Source: Sanderia malayensis
Taxonomy: Eukaryota > Cnidaria > Scyphozoa > Semaeostomeae > Pelagiidae
DNA: 64,000 bases
Direction: 5' to 3'
NCBI GenBank assembly: GCA_013076295.1
Contig: RQOL01000863.1
Coordinates: 2,112,180 to 2,176,179 of the forward strand
Shown: positions 1-10,850 of the stretch, one piece after another
Numbering within the stretch: position 1 is the first letter of the stretch
How the letters are laid out: the number at the start of each line of letters is the position of its first letter
Notes under the pieces: model-generated
Database searches by the model: none
Told to the model about the DNA's origin: nothing
What the model saw: the letters and a program-made list of their open reading frames with translations, nothing else
Program-made: the position numbers and the translations under genes

Positions 1-46
1 TGATCATCACACTGCCTTCTCATGCATGCGTGTATTTACTTTGCAG

Positions 47-3000
47 TTTTCACATGTGCGGTGGAGAACGAACCATACGAAGAAACTGATTACTCTTGCT
101 TAACAACAGAATACCTCGGTGAGGTAGAGATATTTATTTTATTTCAAGTGATTTATTAAACTCATTACATTATGTCCCAGTGCCTCGCTCGCAACCCGCT
201 CAAGCGAGCAAAACAAGTGAGGCACAGGGACGCAATGTAGTGAGTCTACTCATTTGTATGATATATACTGCTGTGTACTGCCATCGACTACTTTACCTTT
301 GATGTTGTATTCCTGTATTGCGAAATCTGCACAATGTATTTTTTGTTAGGAAGGAGAAGCTACCGAAGAAATGGAAGAAGACAATAAAAGCATATTGTGG
401 GCTTTGCTCAAACAGGTACACCGAAACATTTATTTTGTCGTTGAAGATATTTGATAACAGGACCCCCTAAGCTATAGGATCTTTAATAGTTAGCCTGAAT
501 GGTCAGTGAAGCTAAACGGGGGGTATGGTCGTTGTTGTATTTCTGTTGATTGCTGTTGTATTTGTGTAGGTTCGACCTGGCATGGACTTATCCAAAGTGA
601 CGTTACCAACCTTCATCCTCGAACCACGATCATTTCTTGACAAGCTTGCCGACTATTACTATCACATTGACTATTTGGCAAGGTACATACCCCCGCCAGC
701 AGCTAGCATTGTGATAGTATTTGAGCATAATGCTATCATTATGCCGGGGGTTGAGTGCTATTTCTTTACTACTTTGTATGTTTGTTTCAAAATACAGTGC
801 AGCGATGGAAGAGGATCCTTATACGAGGATGAAATCAATGGTGAAGTGGTATCTATCTGGTTTTTACAAGAAGCCAAAGGTATATGGTACCATGTGTCTA
901 TTTACGCTGCTTACCCCCCCCCCGACAGACCAGAGTTTTGCATACTGATTGACTTGTATTGAGCTCCAACCACGGGTGTGTCGTAACTCGCTGATTTTTC
1001 TTTCCTAGGGATTGAAAAAGCCTTATAATCCCATCATTGGGGAATTATTCAAATGCATGTGGCCGAACCCGAAGACTGGAACTAGGACGTTCTTCGTAGC
1101 AGAGCAAGTATCCCATCATCCACCGGTCTCCGCATTTTACTGCTCCAACAGAAAGGATGGTTACGTCACTCAAGGCTCTATTCTCGCCAAGTCAAAGTTC
1201 TATGGTACTCAATGACACTACACTTCAATGCTCTGCACCACATTACACGTCCATTACAGTGACGTAACTTTATGGACAGCCCTTGATTTTCATAATCTAA
1301 TTCATTCTAGGCAACTCATCGTCTGCAATTTTAGATGGTACAGCCACTGTCTCATTTCTTAGACTTGGAGAAGATTACCTTGTCAACATGCCGTACGCTC
1401 ACATTAAAGGTATGGTAAAATGCTTCTATCTCTAACCTTTAACTACATCTACAACAGTGTCGTTCATCGAAACAGAGCTATCGATCCTTTTTATCTCGGA
1501 GTGGAGCTCGCAGAAGCGTACAGGAGAGGATATAAGATTATGCGAGCTTCTAAAAGCCTGTACAAACTAATAATGTGACAAAACGATTACTATTCCTGAG
1601 TTTTTACTACGTGTTTCATTGAATTTCTTTGCAAGGTATACTTCTTGGAACGTTAACGGCCGAGCTCGGAGGAACTGTTGTTATTAGGTGTGAGAAAACC
1701 GCCTATAGTGCAGAGATTGAATTCAAATTGAAGGTATAATAATGCTGTCTGTATACCTTATGTTATGCCTCTTTCCACGCCACTGTTTACTCCCTTCTGT
1801 CATATGTGTTCTTTGGTCAACCTTTATGATCTGTATCTTACGTGTTCCTTTGTGAATTTCTCTGTTTTGTATTTAATATGTTCCTTTATTAATCTCTATC
1901 TTCTGTATCATATGTGTTCTTCTGTGAAACCCTCTGTTAAATCCTCTGTTCCGCATCTTATAACTCTTTGTGGATGAATTAAATCATTGGATTTTATGTT
2001 TGTAAATCGTAGCCATTTTGGAAGAAAACTGCGCAGAGTAACCGCATTACTGGCAAGATAAAAATGGGCAAAGATGTCTTGTCGAAGATCGAAGGAACCT
2101 GGGTGAGAAATTATTCTCGATCTGTGTTGATTTCACAATGCACTTATTTATTAGATATGGTTTTTTCTGATTTCTATTCTTTTTCTGCTTAGGATGGTGA
2201 TATCTTTATTACAGAGTACTCTTCGAAGGGTTCACAGGTACGTAAGAATTTGTATAGAATGTTCTGCATTACACTGCTGCCTAGTGTACAGGTAGAGCTA
2301 CCTGTACACTAGGTGTAATGCTTCATAGCTCTACACTACATTACACTGCACCATGTTTTTTTACATTAAGCTACACTGTATTGGTCTGCATTACATTCCA
2401 CTGTAATGCAGTATGGTAGACTACCTAGTATTACACTACATTGTGAAATCGTACACTGCACTATGCTACGCTTCGTTGTTTTTTTATTGCACTTTAATGC
2501 ACTTTACTATAGTGTACATCACTCTGAATTGCATAGAATTGCGTTTGTGTGTCTTCAATTTGTTTCATCGTTTCCAGGGAGACGAACCTCTTCCTGAAGT
2601 CTTCTTCAATCCTGACGATGCAAAGAAGCAACGCCTTAAGAGATATTGTACTGACGTCACCAAGCAGGAAGATTACGAGTCAGAGAAACTATGGGCTAAG
2701 GTTACCGAGGCAATCAGAGCTCAGGATCAGGTAAAATACGAGTTCGTTATGTAGTTACCGAGTAAGTTGCATTCTTTCTGTAACATAGGATAAGACTGTT
2801 TCTCACGGGCATTGCTTTATATTATCAGGAAGCAGCTACGAGAGAGAAGCTGGTATTAGAAGACCAGCAACGGGAGTTGCACCGCGAGCTGAAAGAGACA
2901 TCAGAACACTGGAAACCAAGGCTGTTTGAATTAGATGCTCTTTCTCCAAATCCACACGCATGGGTCTACAAGTACAGAGAGTGAGTGCTGAACAATTTCT

Positions 3001-4471
3001 GATTAAATACTCAGATTTTTCAGCTGTGGTTTTTTCAAGTTAATTGTTTGTAATTATGGAACACAGCTTTATTTCTTTTTCACAACCTTATTCAGCTGTA
3101 TATCATGTATCAGGGATCTGTTTATGGCCTACTACCCTTATTGGGGGCTCTGTTTATGATATACCACCCCTATAGGGGGCTTTGTTTATTGTCTATTACC
3201 CTTATTGAGGCTCTCTTTATGACCTACCACCCATATAGGGCCTCTCTTTATTGTCTACCACCCTTATAGGGTTCTGTTTGCAGACTGTTATGGAGCTGTT
3301 ACAATTCCACGACCCTTATTGAGCTCTGTTCCTAAGCCCTTATAGGCCTCTACATATCAACCACCTTGATGGGGCTTGTGTTCTTACAGCCTCTCAGCTC
3401 CCAATGCAGCAGCTGGTATATTGTTAAGTTTCATTTATGCATTTTTCTTGCACGCTTCATGCAAATTCATAAATGTTCATTGCAACGTTCCATTTCCATA
3501 GCTTGCGTCCATGGGACCTTGGCACAGATCTTTTGCAATACGAGCACAATGGAGTGATAAAGACAGTCACGCGCCACGTCACTCCTGTTGTTAAGCGAAG
3601 CACCAGCATACCCAACATGTTCCTGCCTGCCACAGGTAGATCATCAGTGGCAGCGATTGCCAACAGGCTGCCCAGCATTGTTGAACCAGGTGATTACCCG
3701 GCTAAGAAACTAAGCCGTGATTTCAATGCTGAGTTTGACAGGTAACTAAGGCTTATCAATACTACTGTTTGCTACATTAAAAAACAACTGAACAGTTGTT
3801 TTCTTATGTCAATTTTGTTTTTTTTTCGTCTCTGTTTTTCCCATCGTCCTTCCCCCATCCCCCATCTTTGTTTCTCTTCTCTTTGTCTGCATCTCCCTCT
3901 ACCCCCACTCAATGATTCTCCTTTTATTTTCTCAATCTTTTGATCCATATGTGGCCCTCTTGTTTTTGTCTCTATTTCACCTCCATTCCTCTCTTCCAGC
4001 TTTTCTTCCGATTTCCCTGTCTCTTGGATTTGACTTTCCTCACCTCTTCATTGCATGCCAAAATCTCTCCCCTTTTCTCCCCCTCTCCCCCTTCTCTACC
4101 CCCACTTGCTTTTTTCTCCATCTCCGTTGCTAACAGACTAATGTCCCCCATGCTAACAATTTAACCTCGCATCTCTCCCTAGATCAAGCCTCGAAAATGC
4201 ACCCAACAGCAGTGACGAAGACTCTTACTCAAGATCGAACATCCAGCTGAAATCAGCCAATCAGCAGGCTTTTGAAGAGGTCATACGACCCCTCGTGACC
4301 TCTCAGGACGACATCAAAAATCAACTCACTGCACTGAGGCTTGAAATTCGAAAGCTTTCAAAAACCAACCTAGAACACAGGGGACTGACGATGATAGATT
4401 GGTTTGTTTTATTCCTTTCGTTGGCGCTTTATTCCTACGCATTGAAGTGGATGTTTGGACAACGTCACTGA
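47..4471 (+). CDS. OSBPL8: Oxysterol-binding protein-related protein, ORP5/ORP8 type (5' truncated by window)
   Basis: C-terminal 565 codons of an ORP lipid-exchange protein. I assemble exons 47-123, 350-415, 570-682, 798-879, 1009-1204, 1311-1409, 1636-1733, 2013-2102, 2193-2237, 2578-2730, 2829-2980, 3502-3741 and 4183-4471; phases agree throughout. The diagnostic ORD signature EQVSHHPP is in the 1009 exon, preceded by GLKKPYNPIIGE; the 570 exon carries the lipid-entry segment around LPTFILEPRSFLDKL. The 3502 exon has LRPWD. The last exon ends in a hydrophobic segment (DWFVLFLSLALYSYALKWMF) just before the stop. Such a tail anchor is the feature that separates ORP5/8 from other ORPs, which at ER-plasma-membrane contacts swap phosphatidylserine for PI4P (family knowledge). 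The PH domain and start lie outside the window. ORP5 versus ORP8 cannot be decided: invertebrates usually have one co-orthologue. Confidence 0.93.
2281..2312. repeat. Near-perfect 32-bp palindrome in ORP intron
   Basis: Two 15-bp arms (2281-2295 and 2298-2312) are exact reverse complements separated by only AG. It sits in an intron that is otherwise made of degenerate repeats of TACACTGCA-like words (about 2260-2530). Confidence 0.8.
3118..3275. repeat. Degenerate tandem repeat, ~31-bp unit, ~5 copies
   Basis: Successive units of the form TTTAT..CTACCACCCTTATAGGGGGCTCTG recur about every 31-32 bp inside the ORP intron between the 2829 and 3502 exons, with weaker units continuing to about 3375. 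A minisatellite with no coding potential. Confidence 0.7.
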
Positions 4472-5574
4472 ATAGATATCGCCAATTTTTAGGTTGTAGT
4501 TATAAGAGTGGTTTGTGTTTATGTTTTGTGCTATGGATTATCACGTTATTGCATGTTGAATGAAACATATAAAGTTTTTATTTTTTCGTTTTACTGCCAA
4601 TCTAGAAGTAATGTTATACCAATCATTATTAAGCAACCAATACAGTTAGGGTTATTTTAATTTTATCATTATCATTTTTTTATTTGCTTTTTATGTTTTA
4701 TCATATTTATTAGTTCATAGTTCGTAGTGTATTTCATTCTCTCTATTTTTAGTTAGGGTCTATTTAGTAGACATTTCAAATGCAGTGTCCTGATACTAAA
4801 TTGGATTCTAAATATCAGGGAATGAATTCCATAACTGAATTATTATTATAATTCTCAAATATTTCATTCATTTTACATAACAATACACACATATATATAA
4901 ATATATATGTATATTAAATAAATTCAGCAATTATATTTTAATTAGAGTTGTTCATTCAATAAATGGATTTTGAATTCGTGAAATGTACATTTAACAGCGT
5001 GAATATATGTTGATTGAATAAAGTCTTCAGCAGTCTTCAGCAAGCTATCTGAAGGGTGGTTCCAGTCCAGTAAATTCCCTTTTCCTGGTCCACGTTTCTT
5101 GTTCCAGCTTATTGACTATGCCATATGAGTCGAGCAGAGAAGTGGCATCAGTTTGCAGTGTCCGAGTTTTGTCTTTTTCGTCTGCAGGTTTTGTTATTGC
5201 AGGTGGGTCATTTAAACTTGACCCAGGGGCTGTTACGTCACGAACAGAGATCAAGATCTCCTCGCCACGTGACTTTGTCGTTGCGAAGGGCTGACTGTGA
5301 TTCGTAAACAATTCAATTGAATGCAAAGGTCGACTTGAATAAAAATGCAAATGAGCCGGCTTTGAAAAGTTCCCACATTGAATCGAAACATTGTTGGTTA
5401 TATAAAAGAAAAACATCAAATGATTGGCGGAGTATTTTGCTAATATATTGGATGAAGAATTTGTCAAACATAAAAGCATCACATATAACTCTTTCAGCCT
5501 ATTTCCATTGCTGCCGCAGCCATCCGAGAAGGCCTAATGAATCAACGCCTTTGTCCTTCAACTCACAACAAATC
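4472..5574. other. Intergenic / 3' and 5' flanks, no gene seen
   Basis: AT-rich 3' flank of the ORP gene, with AATAAA-type signals near 5015, followed by the 5' region of the ChaC2 gene. A 145-codon open frame on the minus strand (5045-5482) has no recognisable protein character and is judged chance. Confidence 0.6.
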
Positions 5575-6842
5575 ATGAATTTTACAGATAATACAGATCA
5601 AGAATCAATACAAGTCAACGATGGAGAGCCAGTTTGGATCTTTGGTTATGGGTCTTTGATATGGAAAACGAATTTTCCCTACTCGAAAAAGCTCTTTGGC
5701 TTTATCAGAAGTTACTCTCGGAGGTTCTGGCAAGGCAGCACAGATCATAGAGGAGTTCCCGGCAAGGTATGATATGCAAACATTTGTGGCTATTACTGTA
5801 TTCTGCTTCGTAGAGCAAGTCCACTTTAATTAATATAGAAAATTTACTTTATTTGATTTATTTAATGCGTTGAGAGTTTTATTTATCACCTCCCTTTCAG
5901 CCAGGACGAGTTGCAACGTTGATCAAGGACAATAAGGTACATTATCATGGCCTGCATTGCATGCAATAAATAACAATAGGCTGTACATTTTCTCCTGCGC
6001 AGTGTCTTGCGCTGTCTTCACGCAGGCTACGGGATGCTTCGAATACTTGCTTCTATTTTGGACCTTTCGAATCACGGTCCCACCCCTTCAATGATTTTTT
6101 TAATAAATGCCCCTCAAATAATGTTGCTTATTTGAAGCAAAAACGCATTCCTCCAAGTACTAGAAGAAACTATGGTTCACCCTTTGTCCCCTGATAGTGC
6201 TCTGCCCCTCTAATAATAAGAAAGTCAAAAAACGCTTCCCGGCATATATTCGAAATCTTGTGTTTTCTTATATCGTTGTTCTCCACTTGATTATCTTAAA
6301 AAAACCCTTTTCTCGTGCTATAGTCATTGATTTACAATGTGACTATAGTTATAAAAAGTTACTAATGCGTGATTTTGCAGTCTGTGACTTGGGGCATGGC
6401 GTACGAGGTTTTGCCTCGGTCAGTGCCGGAAGTGATGGCCTACTTGGATCACCGTGAAAAGGGTGGCTACACATTGCACTCTGTCCAGTTTTACCCAAAA
6501 GATGGATTCTCAATCCCTTTCAAAGTTCTCGTCTACATTGCGACTGAAAGCAACGAGGAGTACCTTGGAGATGCGCCGCTGAATGATATCGCAAAGCAAA
6601 TCGCTACTTCACGAGGGCCCAGTGGAGAGAACAGTGAATATTTGTTGCGTTTGGCTCAGGCGGTTCGGGTGATGGGTGTTCGTGATGACCACCTGTTTGA
6701 ACTTGAGACCCGAGTTACGCAAGAGCTGATAAACAATAGAATGCTAGAAGTCGAGAAAACTTGTAACCAAGACAAGGAATTGTTGCAGACGAATAAAAAG
6801 CTTGTACTCGTCGGAAAGCAAAATACAGATGAAGAGGACTGA
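5575..6842 (+). CDS. CHAC2: Glutathione-specific gamma-glutamylcyclotransferase, ChaC2 type
   Basis: Three exons, 5575-5766, 5901-5936 and 6381-6842, give 229 aa. ChaC enzymes cleave glutathione to 5-oxoproline and Cys-Gly in the cytosol. Seen: the family's opening [11 protein letters not shown] at residues ~18-28, the block [20 protein letters not shown], and DHREKGGY holding the catalytic glutamate, followed by YPKDG and the [10 protein letters not shown] motif. ChaC2 proteins normally start directly at [11 protein letters not shown]; here an acidic/polar extension of about 17 residues precedes it. The start at 5575 is the nearest in-frame ATG; an ATG at 5317 is also in frame but would add a long unlike leader. 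A Lys/Glu-rich tail after residue ~205 is also longer than usual. Strong call for ChaC; ChaC2 rather than ChaC1 from the [13 protein letters not shown] wording. Confidence 0.95.
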
Positions 6843-7519
6843 ACATTTTAAAATATATATGCTTTTTAGAAAAGACTATGATTTAACATTTGTTCATATT
6901 GATGTATAATTTATATAGGATTAGGATACATATTTGTGTGGTTGTTATGTATTTTAGGAAGTGAAGTAAGCTGATAAAGGAAGGCCTGTGTTTATTTCTT
7001 CTTCTCTATGCTCAAGGATTATCCAATCCAGAGATCCAGAGATGTAAAAGGCACAAAGCAGACTTATTGACTTTTGAATACTCTGATTAACTCTGATTGA
7101 CAGTCATTTTCAATTATTAACATAGCAAAAGCTATTTCAGATATTCCTGGAGAGAGAATTGACAGAAAACATGGCAAAAGGAGATGTCTGAGTTTTTCAT
7201 AATTCACAATACATCATTAAGTTTAATTTTTACTGACAATTATAACGTTTAGTCTGATGGTCATTTTCGTTTGCAAACTGTCCGGAAACTTGATCTAAAA
7301 AGTGGGAGGTACTTATGAATACAATCTAAATGTTTTCTGCCTTTGGTCCCTGTGGGTTCAATATCAAATCAACAAGCCTCGGGAGTGAGTGATTGACGCA
7401 GTAGCAAAGAAAGAGCTAAAATGTTATATTTCAACACTGTCGCTTAGTCTAGTAGTCATATACGCGATAAAACGAACACTAAAACACCACAGTAGATGAG
7501 ATATTGAGCCCTTTCGAAC
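6843..7519. other. Intergenic, no gene seen
   Basis: Short AT-rich spacer between the ChaC2 stop and the UBE2M start. It must hold the ChaC2 3' UTR and the UBE2M promoter; I see no repeat or reading frame worth naming. Confidence 0.6.
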
Positions 7520-9310
7520 ATGATCAAATTATTTTCCTTGAAACAGCAAAAGAAAGATGGCGAAGCTGGAAAATCTGGAACAAAAAGGGCTTCCGCTGCC
7601 CAGTTGAGAATTCAGAAAGGTATAAACCGGACATCAATGCATTTACCGTAACAAATTTCTCGATTTAGTAGGGTTAATCCCGTGTTTATCGCTGAGAACA
7701 TTTGATCTTGTCAATCCTGGACTGGACTTAAGGCTTAGGCCAAGCCCAAATATTTGAAACAATAGAGGCCTGGGTATAGGCATTGAATTGTTATTTTCAT
7801 ACGTCATTTCTTGTATATTGGAGAAGGAATTTTGCGGTAGGGGGTCATTAAGAGGGGTTCGGGGGGCTTTTTGGTGTTCTCAGTTAATTAAAGAAGTTGC
7901 TCTTAGCTAATCAACTTGATTTATTTAGACAGTTTGTTTATGGTTGATACACTTAGTAACAGATTTCAAACTCATTTGTTACCAGATCTAAATGAACTTC
8001 AGTTGCCAAAAACATGTCAGACAGATTTTGCAGACCCAGATGATCTGTTAAACTTCAAATTGATAATATGCCCAGATGAGGTTCGTTGTAGCTTCCATTA
8101 AATCAAATTTGTAAACACACTTATGCAACTGCATGCTCTAAAGATAATCATACCATCTCCTCCTTCAGGGCTTCTACAGAAATGGCAAATTCACTTTTAG
8201 CTTCAAGGTATGGTTATTACTTTGATATTGTAATATTTTGGTATTTTCATTTGGCATGTAAATCTGCGCATAATGTATGCTGTCTTTTCATTTTTGATTT
8301 CCTTTGTGGATTTCAGGTTGGTCCAAATTATCCACACGAACCACCAAAAGTAAAATGTGAGACAATGGTGAGTGATTTTTGCCACATGCTTTATCTCTTT
8401 GTTGCATCATATTTTACCCCTCACTTTAACTTTTATTTATCTTTCACTTACTCTCTTTTCTTTTAGGTTTATCATCCAAACATAGACCTTGAGGGAAATG
8501 TCTGCTTGAACATCTTAAGGTGCTCTTAAAATCATTTTCATTGCGCTATTTATCATATAGAACTCTAGAGCTCTATCATTGCTTTGAGCATTTGAATGTG
8601 GATTGATCTTCTTTTTGCTCCACCACAGAGAAGATTGGAAACCTGTGCTCACAGTAAACTCAATAGTTTATGGCATACAGTACCTTTTTCTGGTGAGTAA
8701 TTGCAAGAATAAATAGATAATTGTCTTTATCTGCAACTAGCAGACATCTCTGCTGAGCTGATATCTTCAGTGCGATCCAACCATGCTTCTTCTAACAACA
8801 TTTTTCTAACAAAATAGGAGCCTAATCCGGAAGATCCCCTAAACAAAGGTATGTATTCCAGCATTGATTGTTGCAAAGCCTTTCATATACAGTAAAAACC
8901 CGCATATAAGAACCAATGGATTAAGAATCTTCAGGGTGATTTTGCTGCTCAAAACAATAGACGAAGCAATGGCCTATTTGGAACAATAGGCTGGATGGAA
9001 ATTTACAAACTCTTATATGTGGGTTATGTGGGTTTTTACTGTACATTCTATTTTTACAAAGTCTTTATGTAGAAGTCTTGGGTCTTCCTGTGCCCCTATC
9101 AGGGTAATTGCTTGCTGTTTAAAGTAAACTACTTTACACTACAATGAACCTTCTACAAATTGAGAATTTGCAAGTGTTAAAACTTTTCTTATTCATCTAG
9201 ATGCTGCGGAAATCCTACGACAAAACAGAAGGTTGTTTGAGCAGAATGTTACTCGGTCAATGAGGGGTGGCTACATTGGTAGTGTCTACTTTGAACATTG
9301 TTTAAAATAG
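7520..9310 (+). CDS. UBE2M: NEDD8-conjugating enzyme UBC12
   Basis: Eight exons (7520-7619, 7986-8080, 8169-8207, 8317-8367, 8467-8519, 8629-8692, 8818-8848, 9201-9310) give 180 aa, close to the usual 183. UBC12 takes NEDD8 from the NAE1-UBA3 E1 and passes it to cullins. The N-terminus [12 protein letters not shown] is the peptide that docks in the E1 groove and is almost unchanged from vertebrates. The UBC fold follows: [53 protein letters not shown] with the catalytic Cys after GNV, then [13 protein letters not shown] and the C-terminal [18 protein letters not shown]. All expected segments are present with no breaks. The second exon ends with an unusual GTTCGT donor. The intron at 8849-9200 contains a MITE. 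Confidence 0.98.
8890..9041. mobile_element. MITE copy 1 (CAGTAAAAACCCGCATATAAG family)
   Basis: A 152-bp foldback element with terminal inverted repeats starting CAGTAAAAACCC and ending GGGTTTTTACTG, flanked on both sides by TA. The TA target duplication and CAGT start fit pogo/Tigger-like Tc1-mariner derivatives. It lies in an intron of UBE2M and is inverted relative to copies 2 and 3. No coding capacity. Confidence 0.85.
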
Positions 9311-9859
9311 AAGAACTTTTTATCACACAAGCGATTTCTTTATTTAGTTCATGCATCTATGTATGCAGTTGAATTTCATTTACTGTTTAATAATTATTGA
9401 TTTTTTAATCACAGAAAAATTTCATCAACAATTATTGTTGACTGCAATAAAGCAATCCTTAGTGAAGGCATTTTAGTTTGATAAAAGTATTACTAATATT
9501 TGCAGACGTCCTGTATCCACTATTGTACGTCATGGTAGATGGAGATTTTCAGCACTCCCCTCCCCCTCCCACCTCAATCTCATTGAGGCATATGCGCATG
9601 CGAAGAAAGTTTTGAGCTACCACGTGCAACATAAAATGGCGGACAAACAAAACAATGAAGAAGTTGCAGTGAGAAGTTGTTGTGAAAATATAACAGTACA
9701 ATTAAAATAGTTTCTGAGAAATATGATACTGGGAGAGAGAGGTAAGATGTAAGAACTTAATTTTTCTTTAAATAACTTGTGTTTTGCGCGTTGACAAGCT
9801 GAACCTCCGCTTTGCCCTTTTGTCTCTCGCCGCTAAACCCGACCCACGTGCAACGAAAC
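9311..9859. promoter_or_regulatory. Spacer with probable ATPSCKMT promoter
   Basis: Between UBE2M and ATPSCKMT. CACGTG E-boxes occur near 9621 and 9845, and AAAATGGCGG (a YY1-like word, also a 24-codon mini-ORF start) lies near 9633. The stretch CCACGTGCAAC followed by an ATGGC word occurs twice, once here and once at the ATPSCKMT start codon. A GTAAGA donor-like site at 9741 suggests an untranslated first exon. All inference from motifs. Confidence 0.35.
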
Positions 9860-10495
9860 ATGGCCGACGAACCGGCTCGTGTGGAGGCCATTAAAAAGAG
9901 AAAAACGTGGGGGATTTATGTTGCCGCTTTTACTGGCTCCGTAGCTGTTGGTTTATGTTTGATATCAGCTCCATTTGTTACTCCTGCATTGCGGAAATAT
10001 TGCCTTCCGTATGTTCCTGCGACAAATAGACAGATTGAAAATGTTATCACACTTTGCAAGCATGGAGGACGAAGTGTGAACAGAAATTCAAATAATTTAA
10101 GACTTGTCGATCTTGGAAGTGGCGATGGTAGAATTGCTTTAGCAGCTGCAAAGCATGGATTTACGTCCACAGGCATTGAACTGAACCCATGGCTTGTTTT
10201 CTGCTCGCGAATCGCAGCAAGACTAAATGGCCTAAGTCAACTTGCAACTTTTGAAAGGAAGGACTTGTGGAAAGTTGATCTGTCTACGTATGATAGAATT
10301 GTGATATTCGGTGTTGCCGAAATGATGCCCGCATTGCAGGATAAGCTTCGACAAGAAGTCAAACCAGGGGCGAGTGTTATCGCCTGTAGATTCCCCATGC
10401 CCAACTGGGTCCCAGCCAAGTCTCTCGAAGAAGGAATAGACAGTGTATGGTTATACTCATCAGATGATTTCAATTGTAATCAGAAATCTATTTGA
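9860..10495 (+). CDS. ATPSCKMT: ATP synthase c-subunit lysine N-methyltransferase (FAM173B type)
   Basis: Single-exon gene of 211 aa. ATPSCKMT trimethylates a lysine on the mitochondrial ATP synthase c ring (family knowledge). Seen: one N-terminal membrane segment (WGIYVAAFTGSVAVGLCLI, residues ~17-35), then the highly family-specific FVTPALRKYCLPYVPAT, the SAM-binding motif LVDLGSGDGRIALAAAKHGF, GIELNPWLV, the motif-IV-like IFGVAEMM, and ACRFPMPNW near the end. The start at 9860 (ATGGCCGAC) is preferred; the frame is open to an ATG at 9812, but homologues begin close to the membrane segment. Convergent with the secreted-protein gene at 10851. The closely related FAM173A gene cannot be formally excluded, but the TPALRKYCLPYVPAT wording fits FAM173B. 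Confidence 0.95.
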   Translation: MADEPARVEAIKKRKTWGIYVAAFTGSVAVGLCLISAPFVTPALRKYCLPYVPATNRQIENVITLCKHGGRSVNRNSNNLRLVDLGSGDGRIALAAAKHGFTSTGIELNPWLVFCSRIAARLNGLSQLATFERKDLWKVDLSTYDRIVIFGVAEMMPALQDKLRQEVKPGASVIACRFPMPNWVPAKSLEEGIDSVWLYSSDDFNCNQKSI

Positions 10496-10850
10496 ACTCT
10501 AAGTGCAAAAATAAGATGTGAAATGTAATAATATCATAGTTAAATATGTCAATCAAACCCCAACTATTTGTAATTTTCATTGCAAAGTTAAACCACGCTT
10601 TTTTGTTAGATACCTAGCTAATAATGACCTCCACAAATTTTTCTAATTTCGGGGCTTTTAGCCGTATTTTATTAGTAAACGTTTCTTAGAAGTTCTTAAT
10701 AGGATATTTAAAGAAATGCATATATATTATGAAAAACATCAATGTAAATTAAACGAAAAATAAGTTTAAACTTGGTGCAAAGAACAGTAATTGTAGCAAC
10801 TGTTAAATGAAAGTTGTATGATCTGCTTCAAAGTTCTTTGTGCTTTGTGC

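Noticed and set aside
5045..5482. 145-codon minus-strand gene antisense to the ChaC2 5' region
   Set aside because: No domain, no codon bias, and it lies over the likely ChaC2 promoter and 5' UTR.
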